Counted from the first letter of the stretch, positions 44,358 to 54,208 are shown. The stretch is DNA of 64,000 nt from Ferrimonas futtsuensis DSM 18154 (GCF_000422645.1 NZ_AUGL01000007.1:181620-245619); one strand, 5' to 3'. Translations and numbers: made by a program. The notes: generated by a model not told the origin, from the letters alone.

Positions 44358-46585
44358 TACAGGGAGCTGTACTTGTCGCGCAGACGCTGACGGATGAACT
44401 CAGCCAGAGTGTTAAAGATAAAGGTGAAGATAAAGAGCACGAAGGCGGTCAGGAACAGCACCCGGTAGTGGGAGCTGCCAATGGCCGATTCCGGCATCTC
44501 AACGGCGATGTTGGCGGAGAGGGTGCGCATCCCCTCGAAGATGTTCCACTCCATCAACGGGGTGTTGCCGGTGGCCATCAGCACGATCATGGTTTCACCG
44601 ACGGCCCGGCCTACCCCCATCATCACCGCGGAGAAGATGCCGGGGCTGGCGGTGAGCATCACCACCCGTACCAGGGTTTGCCACTGAGTGGCTCCCAGGG
44701 CCAGAGAGCCATTGATCAGGTGACGAGGCACAGAGAACACCGCGTCCTCGGCGATGGAGAAGATGGTGGGGATCACCGCGAAACCCATGGCGATGCCCAC
44801 AACCAGGGCATTACGCTGGTCGAAGGTGATGCCCAGTTCGTTGGTGACAAAGCGGCGGGCGTCGCCACCCATAAAGGCGTTTTCCACCACAGGACTGAGC
44901 TCGATGGCGCCCCAGCCCACAAACAGCAGCAGGGGAATCAGCATCAACTCGCGCATCTCTCCCAAACGGGAGCTCTGAACGTTTCTGGGCAACATGTTCC
45001 AGGCAAAGGCCGCCAGCAGGATGGAGACCGGCAGGGAGAACAGCAGCATGAAGATGCCCGGCAGGTTGTCCTCCACCAGTGGCGCCAGCCACAGCCCCGC
45101 CAGGAAGCCCAGAATCACCGTCGGCAGCGCTTCCATGATCTCCACCGTCGGCTTGACGACATTGCGCACCCGGCCAGACATGAAATAGGCGGTGTAGATG
45201 GCACCGGCCAGGGCCAGTGGCGTGGCAAACAGCATGGCGTACAGGGCCGCCTTCAGGGTACCGAAGGCCAGCGGCATCAGGCTGAGCTTGGCTTCAAAGT
45301 CATCGGACCCTGAAGTGGACTGCCAGACAAACTGAGGCTCGGGGTAGCCTTCGTACCAGACCTTGGTCCACAGGGCGCTCCAGGACACCTCCGGGTGAGC
45401 ATTCTCCAGTTCGGCAAAGGTCAGGGTATCACCGGCCTGAATCGCCAGGCCGTTGCCCCGGGGGGAGAACGCCATGGCATCAATGGGGATACTGCCCAAA
45501 GACTCGTTCAGCAGCTTGTTCTCACTGGTGGTGTAGAACAGTTGCACGTCACCATCCTCGGTGCCGGCCACAAAGCTCTTACGGAAGAACTCGGTCGCCA
45601 GTGAGACGGTGGCAGAGCCTGTGTCGAAGTCGCGGATGCGCTGAAAGCGGCGACCGTCTTGCCCGGGAACCTGGAACCATTGGGAGATGACGCCATTGTC
45701 GTTGGCCACCATCAGCGAGCTGGCCCCGGCCAACAGTTCGATGTCGGCGATATGGGCGCCACTCTCGGCGGGCTCCAGTACCTGCTCAATGAAGATGTCA
45801 TCGCCATACTCGACGTTCAGCACGGTGATGCGGTCGCCCGCCAGCAGCATCAGGTTGCGCTGATCCGGGGTGAGAAGCATCTTGCTGACCGGCTCTGCCG
45901 GACGCGGCAGCGGGTGATCTTCACGGGTCCACACCACCTCATCGGTGAGGAAATCCACCTCGGCACTGAGGCGGGTCAGATGCAGGGCATCGGACCCGGT
46001 ATCGCTCCAGATAAAGGTGCTGGCCTCTTCGCCTGAAGCGAACACCAGCTGGTCAATGGCCAGGCCATCACTCAGCTGAATCGCTTCCTGACCCAGGGGA
46101 TAACGAAGTTGAGGCGTAATGGTACGCACATCGTTGGGGTAACTGATGGCAAAGTCCGGCTGAACCACCCACACTGAACCATTATCAAAGGCCAGAGCCG
46201 AGCTGCGCTGAGCCGGATTACTGCGAGCAGAGCCGGTACCGGTGAGGCCAGGCGCGACGGGCACTTGAAGGTCAGTAGTTAGGTCTTTGGAACCCAAAGA
46301 AAAAAACTGTACCTTGCCCGAGGACATGATACGGTAAAGATACTCCTTCTGCTCATCGGTTCCCAACTGAACCGTCGCTGCCCCGTCGCTTACACTGGTG
46401 GTGTAAACCGGGGTGAAACTGGCCCCCTTGAACACCGGCGCCACAACGTAGAGCAGGTAAAAGAAGATCAGCAGCAGGGCGATCAATACCATAACGCCGC
46501 CGGCGCTAACGCCGAACTTTGCCAGCCTGTCCTTGAGAAGGCGCCTGTTGCTGGCACGATATCGGTCAACAATCGTCTGTTCCAT
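44357..46585 (-). CDS. pstC: Phosphate ABC transporter permease PstC, long form
   Basis: A 742-residue permease. After a cytoplasmic start and first helix (about 30-52), some 380 residues form a periplasmic, beta-propeller-like domain. The C-terminal third is the PstC permease (VVKPTVEIMEALPTVILGFLAGLW, PRHLINGSLALGATQWQTLVRVV, RAVGETMIVLMATGN). The start at 46585 (ATG) is chosen over the overlapping TTG at 46588. First gene of the pst operon; a Pho-box-like site lies about 55 bases upstream. No pstS is adjacent: it lies 4.3 kb away beyond ppk-ppx. Confidence 0.93.
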   Translation of the reverse strand: MEQTIVDRYRASNRRLLKDRLAKFGVSAGGVMVLIALLLIFFYLLYVVAPVFKGASFTPVYTTSVSDGAATVQLGTDEQKEYLYRIMSSGKVQFFSLGSKDLTTDLQVPVAPGLTGTGSARSNPAQRSSALAFDNGSVWVVQPDFAISYPNDVRTITPQLRYPLGQEAIQLSDGLAIDQLVFASGEEASTFIWSDTGSDALHLTRLSAEVDFLTDEVVWTREDHPLPRPAEPVSKMLLTPDQRNLMLLAGDRITVLNVEYGDDIFIEQVLEPAESGAHIADIELLAGASSLMVANDNGVISQWFQVPGQDGRRFQRIRDFDTGSATVSLATEFFRKSFVAGTEDGDVQLFYTTSENKLLNESLGSIPIDAMAFSPRGNGLAIQAGDTLTFAELENAHPEVSWSALWTKVWYEGYPEPQFVWQSTSGSDDFEAKLSLMPLAFGTLKAALYAMLFATPLALAGAIYTAYFMSGRVRNVVKPTVEIMEALPTVILGFLAGLWLAPLVEDNLPGIFMLLFSLPVSILLAAFAWNMLPRNVQSSRLGEMRELMLIPLLLFVGWGAIELSPVVENAFMGGDARRFVTNELGITFDQRNALVVGIAMGFAVIPTIFSIAEDAVFSVPRHLINGSLALGATQWQTLVRVVMLTASPGIFSAVMMGVGRAVGETMIVLMATGNTPLMEWNIFEGMRTLSANIAVEMPESAIGSSHYRVLFLTAFVLFIFTFIFNTLAEFIRQRLRDKYSSL

Positions 46586-46637
46586 CAATAGCCTCGAACA
46601 AATGGGAGCAGTCGTTTCTTAAATTGTTGGGGAGTAT

Positions 46638-46655
46638 ATGTCGGTTGTATGACAC
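46638..46655 (-). promoter_or_regulatory. Pho-box-like site upstream of pstC
   Basis: Minus strand GTGTCATACAACCGACAT resembles the CTGTCAT-N4-CTGTCAY consensus of PhoB sites, in the same orientation as pstC. Confidence 0.6.
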
Positions 46656-46698
46656 TAGTGTTACACCCCCAGTCACAAAGAGCGCAAAAGGAGCCCCT

Positions 46699-47205
46699 AT
46701 GGATAAATGGATCGCCAGTGTAATCGGTGAGGATTACCCTGGAATTACCGAGACACTCGCCCAGATTCTCAAGGACAACGAAGCCAATTGGCTGGATGCC
46801 AGTTTGCGGCGGGTGGGTGACCGCTACGCCGGCATCATAGAGATGGAGCTCCCCAAGGAGAACTCCGAGGCGCTGAAACGGCGGTTGGCGGATGTGCCTA
46901 AACTCAGCATCGAACTGCAAAGGGTCTCGCCCAAGCCTCAGCCATCCCTGCAGTTCCAGGTGGAGGTGATCGGCAACGATCGTCCCGGCATCGTTGCTGC
47001 GGTCACTCAGATCCTCAAAGCCAACCGGGCCAACATCGAACAGCTGGAGAGCGATCTGGATACCGCCAACCATACCGGTGTCCCTCTGTTCCGCCTCAAC
47101 ATCCTTCTGGCCGCCCCGGATGAGGCCAGCCTCGATACAATCGAACAGGAGCTGTTCACCCTGGGTGACGACCTGATGGTGGAGTATGAACGCATAGCCA
47201 ACTAA
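46699..47205 (+). CDS. GcvR-like protein with two ACT domains
   Basis: A 168-residue protein built of two ACT domains: WIASVIGEDYPGITETLAQIL (1st) and FQVEVIGNDRPGIVAAVTQIL (2nd). This is the layout of GcvR, the co-regulator of the glycine cleavage operon, and of related amino-acid sensing proteins. ATG 46699 has AAAAGGAG upstream; the longer frame to 46624 is rejected. It sits between divergent pstC and ppk with no glycine cleavage genes nearby, so its true target is uncertain. Confidence 0.78.
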   Translation: MDKWIASVIGEDYPGITETLAQILKDNEANWLDASLRRVGDRYAGIIEMELPKENSEALKRRLADVPKLSIELQRVSPKPQPSLQFQVEVIGNDRPGIVAAVTQILKANRANIEQLESDLDTANHTGVPLFRLNILLAAPDEASLDTIEQELFTLGDDLMVEYERIAN

Positions 47206-47234
47206 CTGAAAATTCTCTGCTAAGTTTTATATGG

Positions 47235-47252
47235 ATGACACTTTTCTGACAG
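47235..47252 (-). promoter_or_regulatory. Pho-box-like site upstream of ppk (reverse orientation)
   Basis: The minus strand reads CTGTCAGAAAAGTGTCAT, the best match to the Pho-box consensus in the window, 36 bases before the ppk start. Its direction is opposite to ppk, which is unusual. Confidence 0.6.
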
Positions 47253-47287
47253 AGAGTACGCGCAACTGACTTAACAAGGACCCTAAG

Positions 47288-49372
47288 ATGTCTGCGCAAA
47301 CCAGTTTTCCCTACATTGAGAAAGAGCTCAGTTGGCTGTCCTTTAACGAGCGGGTATTGCAGGAAGCGGCCGATCCCAAGGTACCGGTGATCGAGCGCGT
47401 CCGCTTCCTCGGCATCTACTCCAACAATCAGGATGAGTTCTTCCGGGTTCGGGTGGCGGACGTTCGCCGCCAGATCCTGATCGACGAATCCAAGGGGCGC
47501 GGGCAAAGAGCCCGGAATCTGCTGGCAGCAATCAACGATAAGGTACTGGAACTTCAAGCCAAATTTGATGAGATCTACAAGCAGTTGCTGCTGGATCTGG
47601 CTCGCCGCAACCTCTTCCTGGTCAACGAAACCCAGCTCTCCCCAGAACAGGGCCGCTGGCTGAAAAAGCACTTCCGCGACAAGATTCGGCGTCACATCGT
47701 GCCGCTGATCATCACCGACGACACCAACATCTCCCGTACCCTGAATGACGGCACCACCTATCTGGTCACCGCCATCCGCAAGGGTGAGCAGGTCACCCAC
47801 AGCCTGATCGAAGTGCCCACCGCCCAGGTGCCCCGCTTCGTTCAACTGCCGACAGAGGGCAGCAAGAAGAAAAAGACACTGATCCTGCTGGACAACATCA
47901 TCCGTTACTGCCTGGCAGAGGTGTTCACCGGTTTCTTCGAGTTCGACACCGTAGAGTGCTACTCCATTAAACTGACCCGGGACGCCGAGTATGATCTGTC
48001 CGATGAAATTGAGATGAGCCTGTTGGAAAAAATGTCTTCCGGACTGAAGCAGAGGCTGACCGCCGAGCCGGTCAGCTTCGTCTATGACAGGGAGATGCCC
48101 CAGACCATGCTGGAGATGCTTCAGCAGAAGCTGGGCATCACCGCCGCCAACGCCATGATCCCGGGAGGGCGCTACCACAGCTTTCGCGACTTCATCGCCT
48201 TCCCCAACCCGGGACGGGGCTACCTGGAAAACCCCAAGGTTCCGGCCCTGCGCAGCAACCAGTTTACCGCCCACCCCAACACCTTTGCGGCGATTCGTGC
48301 CAGGGATATTCTGCTCTACTACCCCTATCATGCCTTCAGTCATGTGACCGAGATGCTGCGCCAGGCGGCCTTTGACCCTGCGGTGCGCTCCATCAGAATC
48401 AACATCTATCGGGTGGCCAAAAACTCCCAGATTGTTCACTCCCTCATTGAGGCGGTGAAAAACGGCAAGGATGTGTCCGTGGTGGTGGAACTGCAGGCCA
48501 GGTTCGACGAAGAAGCCAACATCGGCTGGGCCAAATTCCTGACCGATCACGGAGTGCGCATCAACTTCGGCATCCCCACCCTGAAGATCCACTCCAAGCT
48601 GATCCTCATCAAGCGCATGGAAAACGGTGAGTTGCGCAATTATGCCCACATCGGCACCGGCAACTTCCACGAAAAAACCGCCAAGATCTATACCGATTTT
48701 GCCCTGTTCACCTGCCACGAAGAGATCTGCTTTGAGGTGGAAAACGTGTTTGAATTTATCGAGCACAGTTACAAGAAGTTTCGCTTCAACCATCTGATGG
48801 TCTCCCCCAACGACGCCCGGCGAAAACTCTACAGCCTGATCGACAGGGAGATTCAAAACAGGCTGGCGGGTAAGAGCGCCGCCATTACGCTGAAACTCAA
48901 CAACCTGGTGGACAGCGGCCTGATCAAGAGGCTGTACGATGCGTCCCGAAACGGCGTCAGGGTCAGGTTGATCATCCGCGGCATGTGCTCACTGATCCCC
49001 GGTGTCGCCGGCACCTCAGACCACATCGAGGCGATCTCCATCGTCGACCGTTTCCTGGAGCACCCCAGGATCATGGTGTTTGATAACGATGGCGATCCCA
49101 AAGTGTACCTCTCCAGTGCAGACTGGATGACCCGCAACATCGACCGGCGCATCGAGGTCGGCTGCCCCATATACGACCCCAGGCTAAAACAGCAGGTGCT
49201 GGATATCCTGGCGCTTCAGTTCAAAGACACCACCAAGGCGAGGGTACTGAACCGTGAGCAGAACAACCGGTATGTAAAGCGGGGCAATCGTAAGAAAATC
49301 CGTTCACAGATGGCGATCTACGACTATCTGTTCGACCATGAAAAGAGACTGGCACTGAAGATAAACACATGA
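47288..49372 (+). CDS. ppk: Polyphosphate kinase 1
   Basis: A 694-residue enzyme that polymerises the gamma phosphate of ATP into polyphosphate. It starts YIEKELSWLSFNERVLQEA as PPK1 does. The phosphorylated histidine lies in LKIHSKLIL (His435, the same number as in E. coli). Further motifs are YAHIGTGNFHEKTAKIYTDF and SSADWMTRNIDRRIEVGCPI. It overlaps ppx by 4 bases (ATGA), so synthesis and breakdown of polyphosphate are co-expressed. A Pho-box-like site is upstream. Confidence 0.97.
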   Translation: MSAQTSFPYIEKELSWLSFNERVLQEAADPKVPVIERVRFLGIYSNNQDEFFRVRVADVRRQILIDESKGRGQRARNLLAAINDKVLELQAKFDEIYKQLLLDLARRNLFLVNETQLSPEQGRWLKKHFRDKIRRHIVPLIITDDTNISRTLNDGTTYLVTAIRKGEQVTHSLIEVPTAQVPRFVQLPTEGSKKKKTLILLDNIIRYCLAEVFTGFFEFDTVECYSIKLTRDAEYDLSDEIEMSLLEKMSSGLKQRLTAEPVSFVYDREMPQTMLEMLQQKLGITAANAMIPGGRYHSFRDFIAFPNPGRGYLENPKVPALRSNQFTAHPNTFAAIRARDILLYYPYHAFSHVTEMLRQAAFDPAVRSIRINIYRVAKNSQIVHSLIEAVKNGKDVSVVVELQARFDEEANIGWAKFLTDHGVRINFGIPTLKIHSKLILIKRMENGELRNYAHIGTGNFHEKTAKIYTDFALFTCHEEICFEVENVFEFIEHSYKKFRFNHLMVSPNDARRKLYSLIDREIQNRLAGKSAAITLKLNNLVDSGLIKRLYDASRNGVRVRLIIRGMCSLIPGVAGTSDHIEAISIVDRFLEHPRIMVFDNDGDPKVYLSSADWMTRNIDRRIEVGCPIYDPRLKQQVLDILALQFKDTTKARVLNREQNNRYVKRGNRKKIRSQMAIYDYLFDHEKRLALKINT

Positions 49373-50850
49373 CACCAGCAGAGATCCCCCAGGGCCGCAT
49401 CCTGGCCGCCATCGATCTGGGCTCAAACAGCTTCCACCTGGGTATTGCCCGGGCACTGGACGGAAGCATCCAACCCATGCACCGCATGAAGCAGCGGGTG
49501 CAACTGGCTGAGGATGCCGACGACCAAGGCAACCTCCACCCGGACGCGATGGCGCGAGGACTGGAATGCCTGAGGCAGTTCAGCCTGCGACTGACGGAGA
49601 TGCGTTTCGACGACATCCGTATTGTGGCGACCTATGCCCTGCGCCAGGCCCCCAACCGTCGGGAATTTATTCGTCAGGCCAGGGAGATTCTCGACCATCC
49701 CATCGAGGTGATCTCCGGCCGCGAAGAAGCACGGCTTATCTACACCGGCGTAAGCCAAAACCAGAGCCTGCCCTTCCCGACTCTGGTGATCGACATCGGC
49801 GGCGGCAGTACCGAACTGGTCATTGGCCAGGGCCATGAGCCCAGGCAGATGGAGAGCCTGAATATGGGCTGCGTCAGTTACCAGTCCCGCTACTTTGCCG
49901 ACAGCAAAATCTCCCCAAAACGCATGCGCAAGGCGATACTCGCCGCAGAGCAGCAGCTGGAAAAGCTGCAACAGCGCTACCTGCGTCAGGGGTTTCACGC
50001 CGCCATTGGCTGCTCCGGCACCATCAAGGCGATCGCCAGCATTGTCAATGACGGTGACCTCGGCCAGCCCGTGACCCTGAAGCAGCTGGAGAAATTGGCC
50101 AGGGGTATGGTGGAGTTTGACCATACGGAGCAGTTGCCCTTCGAGCACCTGGCGGAGCTTAGACGCAAGGTGTTGCCCTCCGGACTGGCGATTCTGATCG
50201 CCTGCTTCCGCCAGCTGGAGATCCAACAGATGGAGTTCAGCGAGCACGCCCTTCGGGAGGGGGTACTGAGCGAACTGGCGGATGAAGCCCTGCATCTGGA
50301 TGTACAAAAGCGCACCATCATCTCTCTGCAGAAACGTTACCAGCTGGACAGGCTCCACAGCGAGCGGATCTACGCCAGTGCCAGCCAGCTCTACCACCAG
50401 GCCAAGCTGGGCCCCCAGAAACACCGGCCCTGGCTGCATTTCGCCTCTGCGCTGCATGAGATTGGTCTGCAGATTAATTACCGCGGCATCCACAAGCACG
50501 GAGAATACATACTCACCAACAGCAACCTGCCCGGCTTCACCCTGGAAGAGCAGCAGCTGCTGGCCTTCCTGGTACGCTGGCATCGTAAGAAGCTGGCCGA
50601 CTGCGAGCCCCCCAAGCTGCAATTGATGGACAAAGAAGCCATCCTCGCCCTGCTGCTGCCCCTGCGCCTGTCGGTACTGATGCACCTGGGGCGCCGCCAC
50701 CATATCCCCCTGCCCCAGATGGAGCTGAAAAAACGCACCCTGAGGCTGACCTTCGGTGACAACCTCAAAGAGGATGACCTGCTTATCGCCGATCTGGAGA
50801 TGGAAAAATTGCACCTGGAGGAGCTGGGCTGGAATCTGGAGTGGCGCTAG
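49369..50850 (+). CDS. ppx: Exopolyphosphatase (Ppx/GppA family)
   Basis: A 493-residue hydrolase that removes terminal phosphates from polyphosphate. It has the ASKHA-fold motifs AAIDLGSNSFHLGIAR and LVIDIGGGSTELVIGQG, and YTGVSQNQ, with a C-terminal HD-like helical region (ALHEIGLQINYRGIHKHGEYIL). Position right after ppk, length, and C-terminal extension favour Ppx over GppA. Confidence 0.95.
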   Translation: MTPAEIPQGRILAAIDLGSNSFHLGIARALDGSIQPMHRMKQRVQLAEDADDQGNLHPDAMARGLECLRQFSLRLTEMRFDDIRIVATYALRQAPNRREFIRQAREILDHPIEVISGREEARLIYTGVSQNQSLPFPTLVIDIGGGSTELVIGQGHEPRQMESLNMGCVSYQSRYFADSKISPKRMRKAILAAEQQLEKLQQRYLRQGFHAAIGCSGTIKAIASIVNDGDLGQPVTLKQLEKLARGMVEFDHTEQLPFEHLAELRRKVLPSGLAILIACFRQLEIQQMEFSEHALREGVLSELADEALHLDVQKRTIISLQKRYQLDRLHSERIYASASQLYHQAKLGPQKHRPWLHFASALHEIGLQINYRGIHKHGEYILTNSNLPGFTLEEQQLLAFLVRWHRKKLADCEPPKLQLMDKEAILALLLPLRLSVLMHLGRRHHIPLPQMELKKRTLRLTFGDNLKEDDLLIADLEMEKLHLEELGWNLEWR

Positions 50851-50864
50851 CCGGATACAGGCAC

Positions 50865-50886
50865 AAAAAAGCCGCCTCCCGGCGGC
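50865..50886 (-). terminator. Terminator of pstS
   Basis: Minus-strand GCCGCC-GGGA-GGCGGC (50886-50871) followed by TTTTTT, 22 bases after pstS. The same hairpin may also stop ppk-ppx transcripts. Confidence 0.88.
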
Positions 50887-50907
50887 CGTTTCGAAGAACC
50901 TGAAGGT

Positions 50908-51879
50908 TTACAGACTAACGCCCACCTTGGCCAGGTCCTTGGCGGTCACCGTGTTGGGCACGGATACATAGCCATCCTTCTCAACGATGCTCTGGCCCTG
51001 CTTGGACAGCACGAATTTCAGAAATTCGCGAGTCATAGGATCCAGGTCCTTGTTGGGGTGCTTGTTCACGTAAACGTACAGATAGCGACTCAGAGGGTAG
51101 GTGCCGTTAGCGGCGTTGTCCGTGGTGGCCGCGATGAACTTGCCGCCTTTCTTGGACAGAGGTACCGCTTTCACACCGGCCGTCTTGTAGCCAATACCGG
51201 AGTAGCCGATGGCATTGAGGCTGGTGGACACCGACTGTACCACGGACGCAGAACCGGGCTGCTCATTGACACTGGCCTTGAAGTCACCCTTACACAGTGC
51301 TTTCTTCTTGAAGTAACCGTAGGTACCGGATACGGAGTTACGGCCGTACAGCTGTATGTCTTTGCCCGCGAAGTTGCCGGTCAGCCCCAGGTCACCCCAA
51401 CGGGTTACCTCGCGGCCGCCACACTTACGGGTGGAGGAGAAGATGCCGTCAACCTGCTTGATGGTCAGGCCTTCGATGGGGCTGTCTTTGTGGACGAATA
51501 CCGCCAGGGCGTCGATGGCAACGCGGATGGCGGTGGGCTTGTAGCCGTAGTGCTTAACAAAGGCTTCCTCTTCGTTAGGCTTCATCTTGCGACTCATGGG
51601 GCCGAACTGGGAAGTCCCTTCGGTGAGGGCCGGAGGCGCTGTGGAGGAACCCGCGGCCTGAATCTGAGGGTTAACATTGGGATACAGTCGCTTAAACTCT
51701 TCAGCCCACAGGGTCATCATATTGGCCAGGGTATCGGAACCCACAGAGGAGAAGTTGCCTGATACGCCGCTGCTCTTCTGATAATCAGGCAGGGCAGGGT
51801 CGATGGCCGCAGAAGCAGCAGAGGCGAAAAGGGTTGCTGCGGCAAAGCTCAGTGCACTGGCAAGATGTTTGATTTTCAT
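50908..51879 (-). CDS. pstS: Phosphate-binding protein PstS
   Basis: A 323-residue periplasmic substrate-binding protein with a signal peptide ([24 protein letters not shown]). Phosphate-site segments are [15 protein letters not shown] near the N terminus, [12 protein letters not shown], and [13 protein letters not shown] with the Ser/Gly loop. It delivers phosphate to PstC/PstA. It is separated from its operon but carries two tandem Pho-box-like sites upstream, so strong induction under phosphate starvation is expected. ATG 51879 is the family start; the longer frame to 51924 would destroy the signal peptide. Confidence 0.94.
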   Translation of the reverse strand: MKIKHLASALSFAAATLFASAASAAIDPALPDYQKSSGVSGNFSSVGSDTLANMMTLWAEEFKRLYPNVNPQIQAAGSSTAPPALTEGTSQFGPMSRKMKPNEEEAFVKHYGYKPTAIRVAIDALAVFVHKDSPIEGLTIKQVDGIFSSTRKCGGREVTRWGDLGLTGNFAGKDIQLYGRNSVSGTYGYFKKKALCKGDFKASVNEQPGSASVVQSVSTSLNAIGYSGIGYKTAGVKAVPLSKKGGKFIAATTDNAANGTYPLSRYLYVYVNKHPNKDLDPMTREFLKFVLSKQGQSIVEKDGYVSVPNTVTAKDLAKVGVSL

Positions 51880-51942
51880 TTGGATTACTCCGGTATCTTC
51901 CGTAGTCGGGTTTCGTGACGGCACTCAGTATCGGCGCTGAAG

Positions 51943-51982
51943 ATGACACTTATGTGACCATGGAGTGACTGGTACATGACAC
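51943..51982 (-). promoter_or_regulatory. Tandem Pho boxes upstream of pstS
   Basis: Minus strand GTGTCATGTACCAGTCAC (51982-51965) and TGGTCACATAAGTGTCAT (51960-51943) are two Pho-box-like units exactly 22 bases apart, two helical turns, in the pstS orientation. The distal unit touches the phoR stop codon. Confidence 0.7.
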
Positions 51983-53283
51983 TAAACCTGGACGCGCTGC
52001 GGGGAGGCAATCAGGTTGGAGGGGATGGAAAACCCGAAGGTGCTGCCCTCTCCCAAGGTACTTTGAATCTCCAAATGACTGTTGTGGTGATTCAGTGAGT
52101 GTTTGACGATCGCCAGCCCCAGGCCACTGCCACCGGTCTGGCGCGAGCGGGCCCGATCCACCCGGTAGAAACGCTCGGTCAGCCTGGGCAGATGCTCGGG
52201 GCCAATCCCTTCGCCACTGTCCTTAACCTCAAACCGGGCAACGTCCTCCTGACGATGCCAGCGAACCCGGATCTCTCCGCCCTCCGGCGTATAGTTCACG
52301 GCGTTCTGCACCAGGTTGGCGCACGCGCTGCGAATCTGCAACTCATCCCCAAACATGTCCAGAGACGGATCGATGTCGAAGCGGATCCGATGGCGGCCCG
52401 CCGACACCGCCTCGGCCTCTTCAGCCACCTGGCGCAATACCTGGTCCATGCTGATCCGCCGGGCCGGATCCACCTCGGTGGAAACCTCGATCTTAGACAG
52501 GGTCAACAGCTGGTCCACCAGGCTTTTCATCCGCATGGTCTGATCGGACATCGCCTTGACCTGCTTTTCATCCTGGGCGGGCATCATGCTCATGATCTCC
52601 AGATACCCCTGGAGTACGGTCAAGGGAGTCTTGAGTTCGTGTGACACATTGGCCACAAAGTCGCGGCGCATCTGCTCCAGCTGACGCAGTCGGGTCACGT
52701 CCCGTGCCAGCAGCAGTTTCTGATTGTCCCCATAGGCCATGATGCGGATCTCCAGCAACCTGGAGTCCGACGCCGCCGACACCATCTCGATGGGATCGTC
52801 ATAACGGTTACTGTGCAGATACTTGGAAAACTTGGGGTGACGCATCAGGTTGTCGATCCGCTGCCCGGCATCCTGAGGCCAGTGGATCCCCAGGTGCAGC
52901 TCCGCCAGTTTGTTACACCAGGCGATCTCCCCCTCGTGTCCCATCACCACCGCCGCATCGGGCAGAGCCTCGGCCCCTTCCCGGAAGCGGGAGAGCAGAC
53001 GCGCAAGCTGGGAGCGGCGACGACGGTTCTTGCCCTGAAGACGGTAGATGCCATTAAAGATTGGCTCCCAACTGCCGCTGCCATGGGGTGGGGTCAGGCT
53101 GCGATCTTTCCACAGCCAGTGAGCCAGACGGGAGAGGTGGCGATAGTGATACCCCAGCAGGACCAGGGCACCCACCAGGAGAAGCAGCAAAAACTGATCC
53201 AGCAACAGGCCGAGCACGGCCCACAGGGAGAACCACAGCGCCAGGCGTCCTGCCAGGCGGTAGCCGGAATACTCTTCAAACAT
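51982..53283 (-). CDS. phoR: Phosphate regulon sensor kinase PhoR
   Basis: A 433-residue membrane histidine kinase of usual PhoR length: two closely spaced N-terminal helices (about 10-45), a PAS domain (about 95-190), the phosphorylated His in FVANVSHELKTPLTVLQGYLE, and the ATPase boxes NLVQNAVNYTPEGG, VKDSGEGIGPEHLPRLTERFYRVD and TGGSGLGLAIVKH. It phosphorylates PhoB when phosphate is low. A terminator-like hairpin separates it from phoB. Confidence 0.96.
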   Translation of the reverse strand: MFEEYSGYRLAGRLALWFSLWAVLGLLLDQFLLLLLVGALVLLGYHYRHLSRLAHWLWKDRSLTPPHGSGSWEPIFNGIYRLQGKNRRRRSQLARLLSRFREGAEALPDAAVVMGHEGEIAWCNKLAELHLGIHWPQDAGQRIDNLMRHPKFSKYLHSNRYDDPIEMVSAASDSRLLEIRIMAYGDNQKLLLARDVTRLRQLEQMRRDFVANVSHELKTPLTVLQGYLEIMSMMPAQDEKQVKAMSDQTMRMKSLVDQLLTLSKIEVSTEVDPARRISMDQVLRQVAEEAEAVSAGRHRIRFDIDPSLDMFGDELQIRSACANLVQNAVNYTPEGGEIRVRWHRQEDVARFEVKDSGEGIGPEHLPRLTERFYRVDRARSRQTGGSGLGLAIVKHSLNHHNSHLEIQSTLGEGSTFGFSIPSNLIASPQRVQV

Positions 53284-53312
53284 TCAATCTGCCTTACACA
53301 GAGGTCTAAATA

Positions 53313-53352
53313 CAAAAAAACCCATTGCCATCGATATACGCAGGGCAATGGG
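53313..53352 (-). terminator. Terminator-like hairpin between phoB and phoR
   Basis: On the minus strand CCCATTGCC (53352-53344) pairs with GGCAATGGG (53329-53321), followed by seven T residues. It lies inside the phoB-phoR unit, so it may limit phoR relative to phoB. Confidence 0.75.
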
Positions 53353-53373
53353 TCCTGGGTGCAGGAGGCTTCT

Positions 53374-54063
53374 CTACACCTTGGTTGAGAAGCGGTATCC
53401 CGCTCCTCGAACCGTCTGAATCAGAGCATCGTGCCCCTTGGCCTGAATCGCCTTCCTCAACCGGCGAATGTGAACATCCACGGTGCGATCCTCAACATAT
53501 ACATTGGTTCCCCAAACGTTGTCCAGCAGTTGTTCCCGGCTGTAGACCCGTTCGGGGTGGGTCATAAAGAAGTGCAGCAGACGAAACTCGGTGGGTCCCA
53601 TATCCAGCTGTTCATCCTCGACGCTGACCCTGTGACTGACCGGGTCCAGCTTGAGGCCGCGAACCTCGATGGACTCCTCCAGTCGAGTGGGGGCACTGCG
53701 CCGCAGCACCGCCTTGATGCGGGCAACCAGCTCCTTGGGAGAAAAAGGCTTGGTAATGTAGTCGTCGGCCCCCACCTCCAGACCGCGCACCCTGTCCTCC
53801 TCCTCACCACGGGCAGTAAGCATGATGATGGGGATCGGCCGGGTGTGCTCCTGGCTGCGCATCTGCTTAGCCAACTGAATGCCACTGCCACCGGGCAGCA
53901 TCCAGTCCAGCAGGACCAGATCGGGGAAAGGCTCGACCAGCTTTTGAACTCCCTGTTCAAAATCTTCGGCGCTGACGGTCTGGAAGCCATGTTGCTCCAG
54001 GACAAAGGTCAGCATCTCGCGAATGGCTGATTCATCTTCGACGATTAAGATGCGGGCAGTCAT
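53374..54063 (-). CDS. phoB: Phosphate regulon response regulator PhoB
   Basis: A 229-residue OmpR-type regulator. The receiver domain starts [17 protein letters not shown], with phospho-acceptor Asp in [13 protein letters not shown] and Lys in [17 protein letters not shown]. The C-terminal winged helix has [31 protein letters not shown] and [15 protein letters not shown] 54063 is the family start; the frame runs on to 54144 but that part is not conserved. A Pho-box-like site lies about 55-70 bases upstream, pointing to autoregulation. Confidence 0.97.
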   Translation of the reverse strand: MTARILIVEDESAIREMLTFVLEQHGFQTVSAEDFEQGVQKLVEPFPDLVLLDWMLPGGSGIQLAKQMRSQEHTRPIPIIMLTARGEEEDRVRGLEVGADDYITKPFSPKELVARIKAVLRRSAPTRLEESIEVRGLKLDPVSHRVSVEDEQLDMGPTEFRLLHFFMTHPERVYSREQLLDNVWGTNVYVEDRTVDVHIRRLRKAIQAKGHDALIQTVRGAGYRFSTKV

Positions 54064-54115
54064 TACCTTGCTATGCTCCATCATAAATTGACTGAGGAGA
54101 GTATGGGTCAGTGTT

Positions 54116-54133
54116 ATTACAGAAATATGACGT
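54116..54133 (-). promoter_or_regulatory. Pho-box-like site upstream of phoB
   Basis: Minus strand ACGTCATATTTCTGTAAT fits the CTGTCAT-N4-CTGTCAY layout with several mismatches, in the phoB orientation. Confidence 0.5.
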
Positions 54134-54154
54134 AGCTGAACCAAGAGTCAATTA

Positions 54155-54178
54155 AAAAGGGGCCTTGCGGCCCCTTTT
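54155..54178. terminator. Terminator of the porin gene
   Basis: GGGGCC (54159-54164), TTGC loop and GGCCCC (54169-54174), flanked by A and T runs, about 30 bases after the porin stop on the minus strand. Confidence 0.88.
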
Positions 54179-54208
54179 CAGCAGATCTCTCTGTAAGCAT
54201 TTTTTGCC

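Noticed and set aside
47156..48856. 566-codon open frame antisense to ppk
   Set aside because: It mirrors the codon bias of the GC-rich ppk gene; no domain or start signal. Similar long antisense frames over the YjeH-type, RND pump, pstA and antiporter genes were rejected for the same reason.
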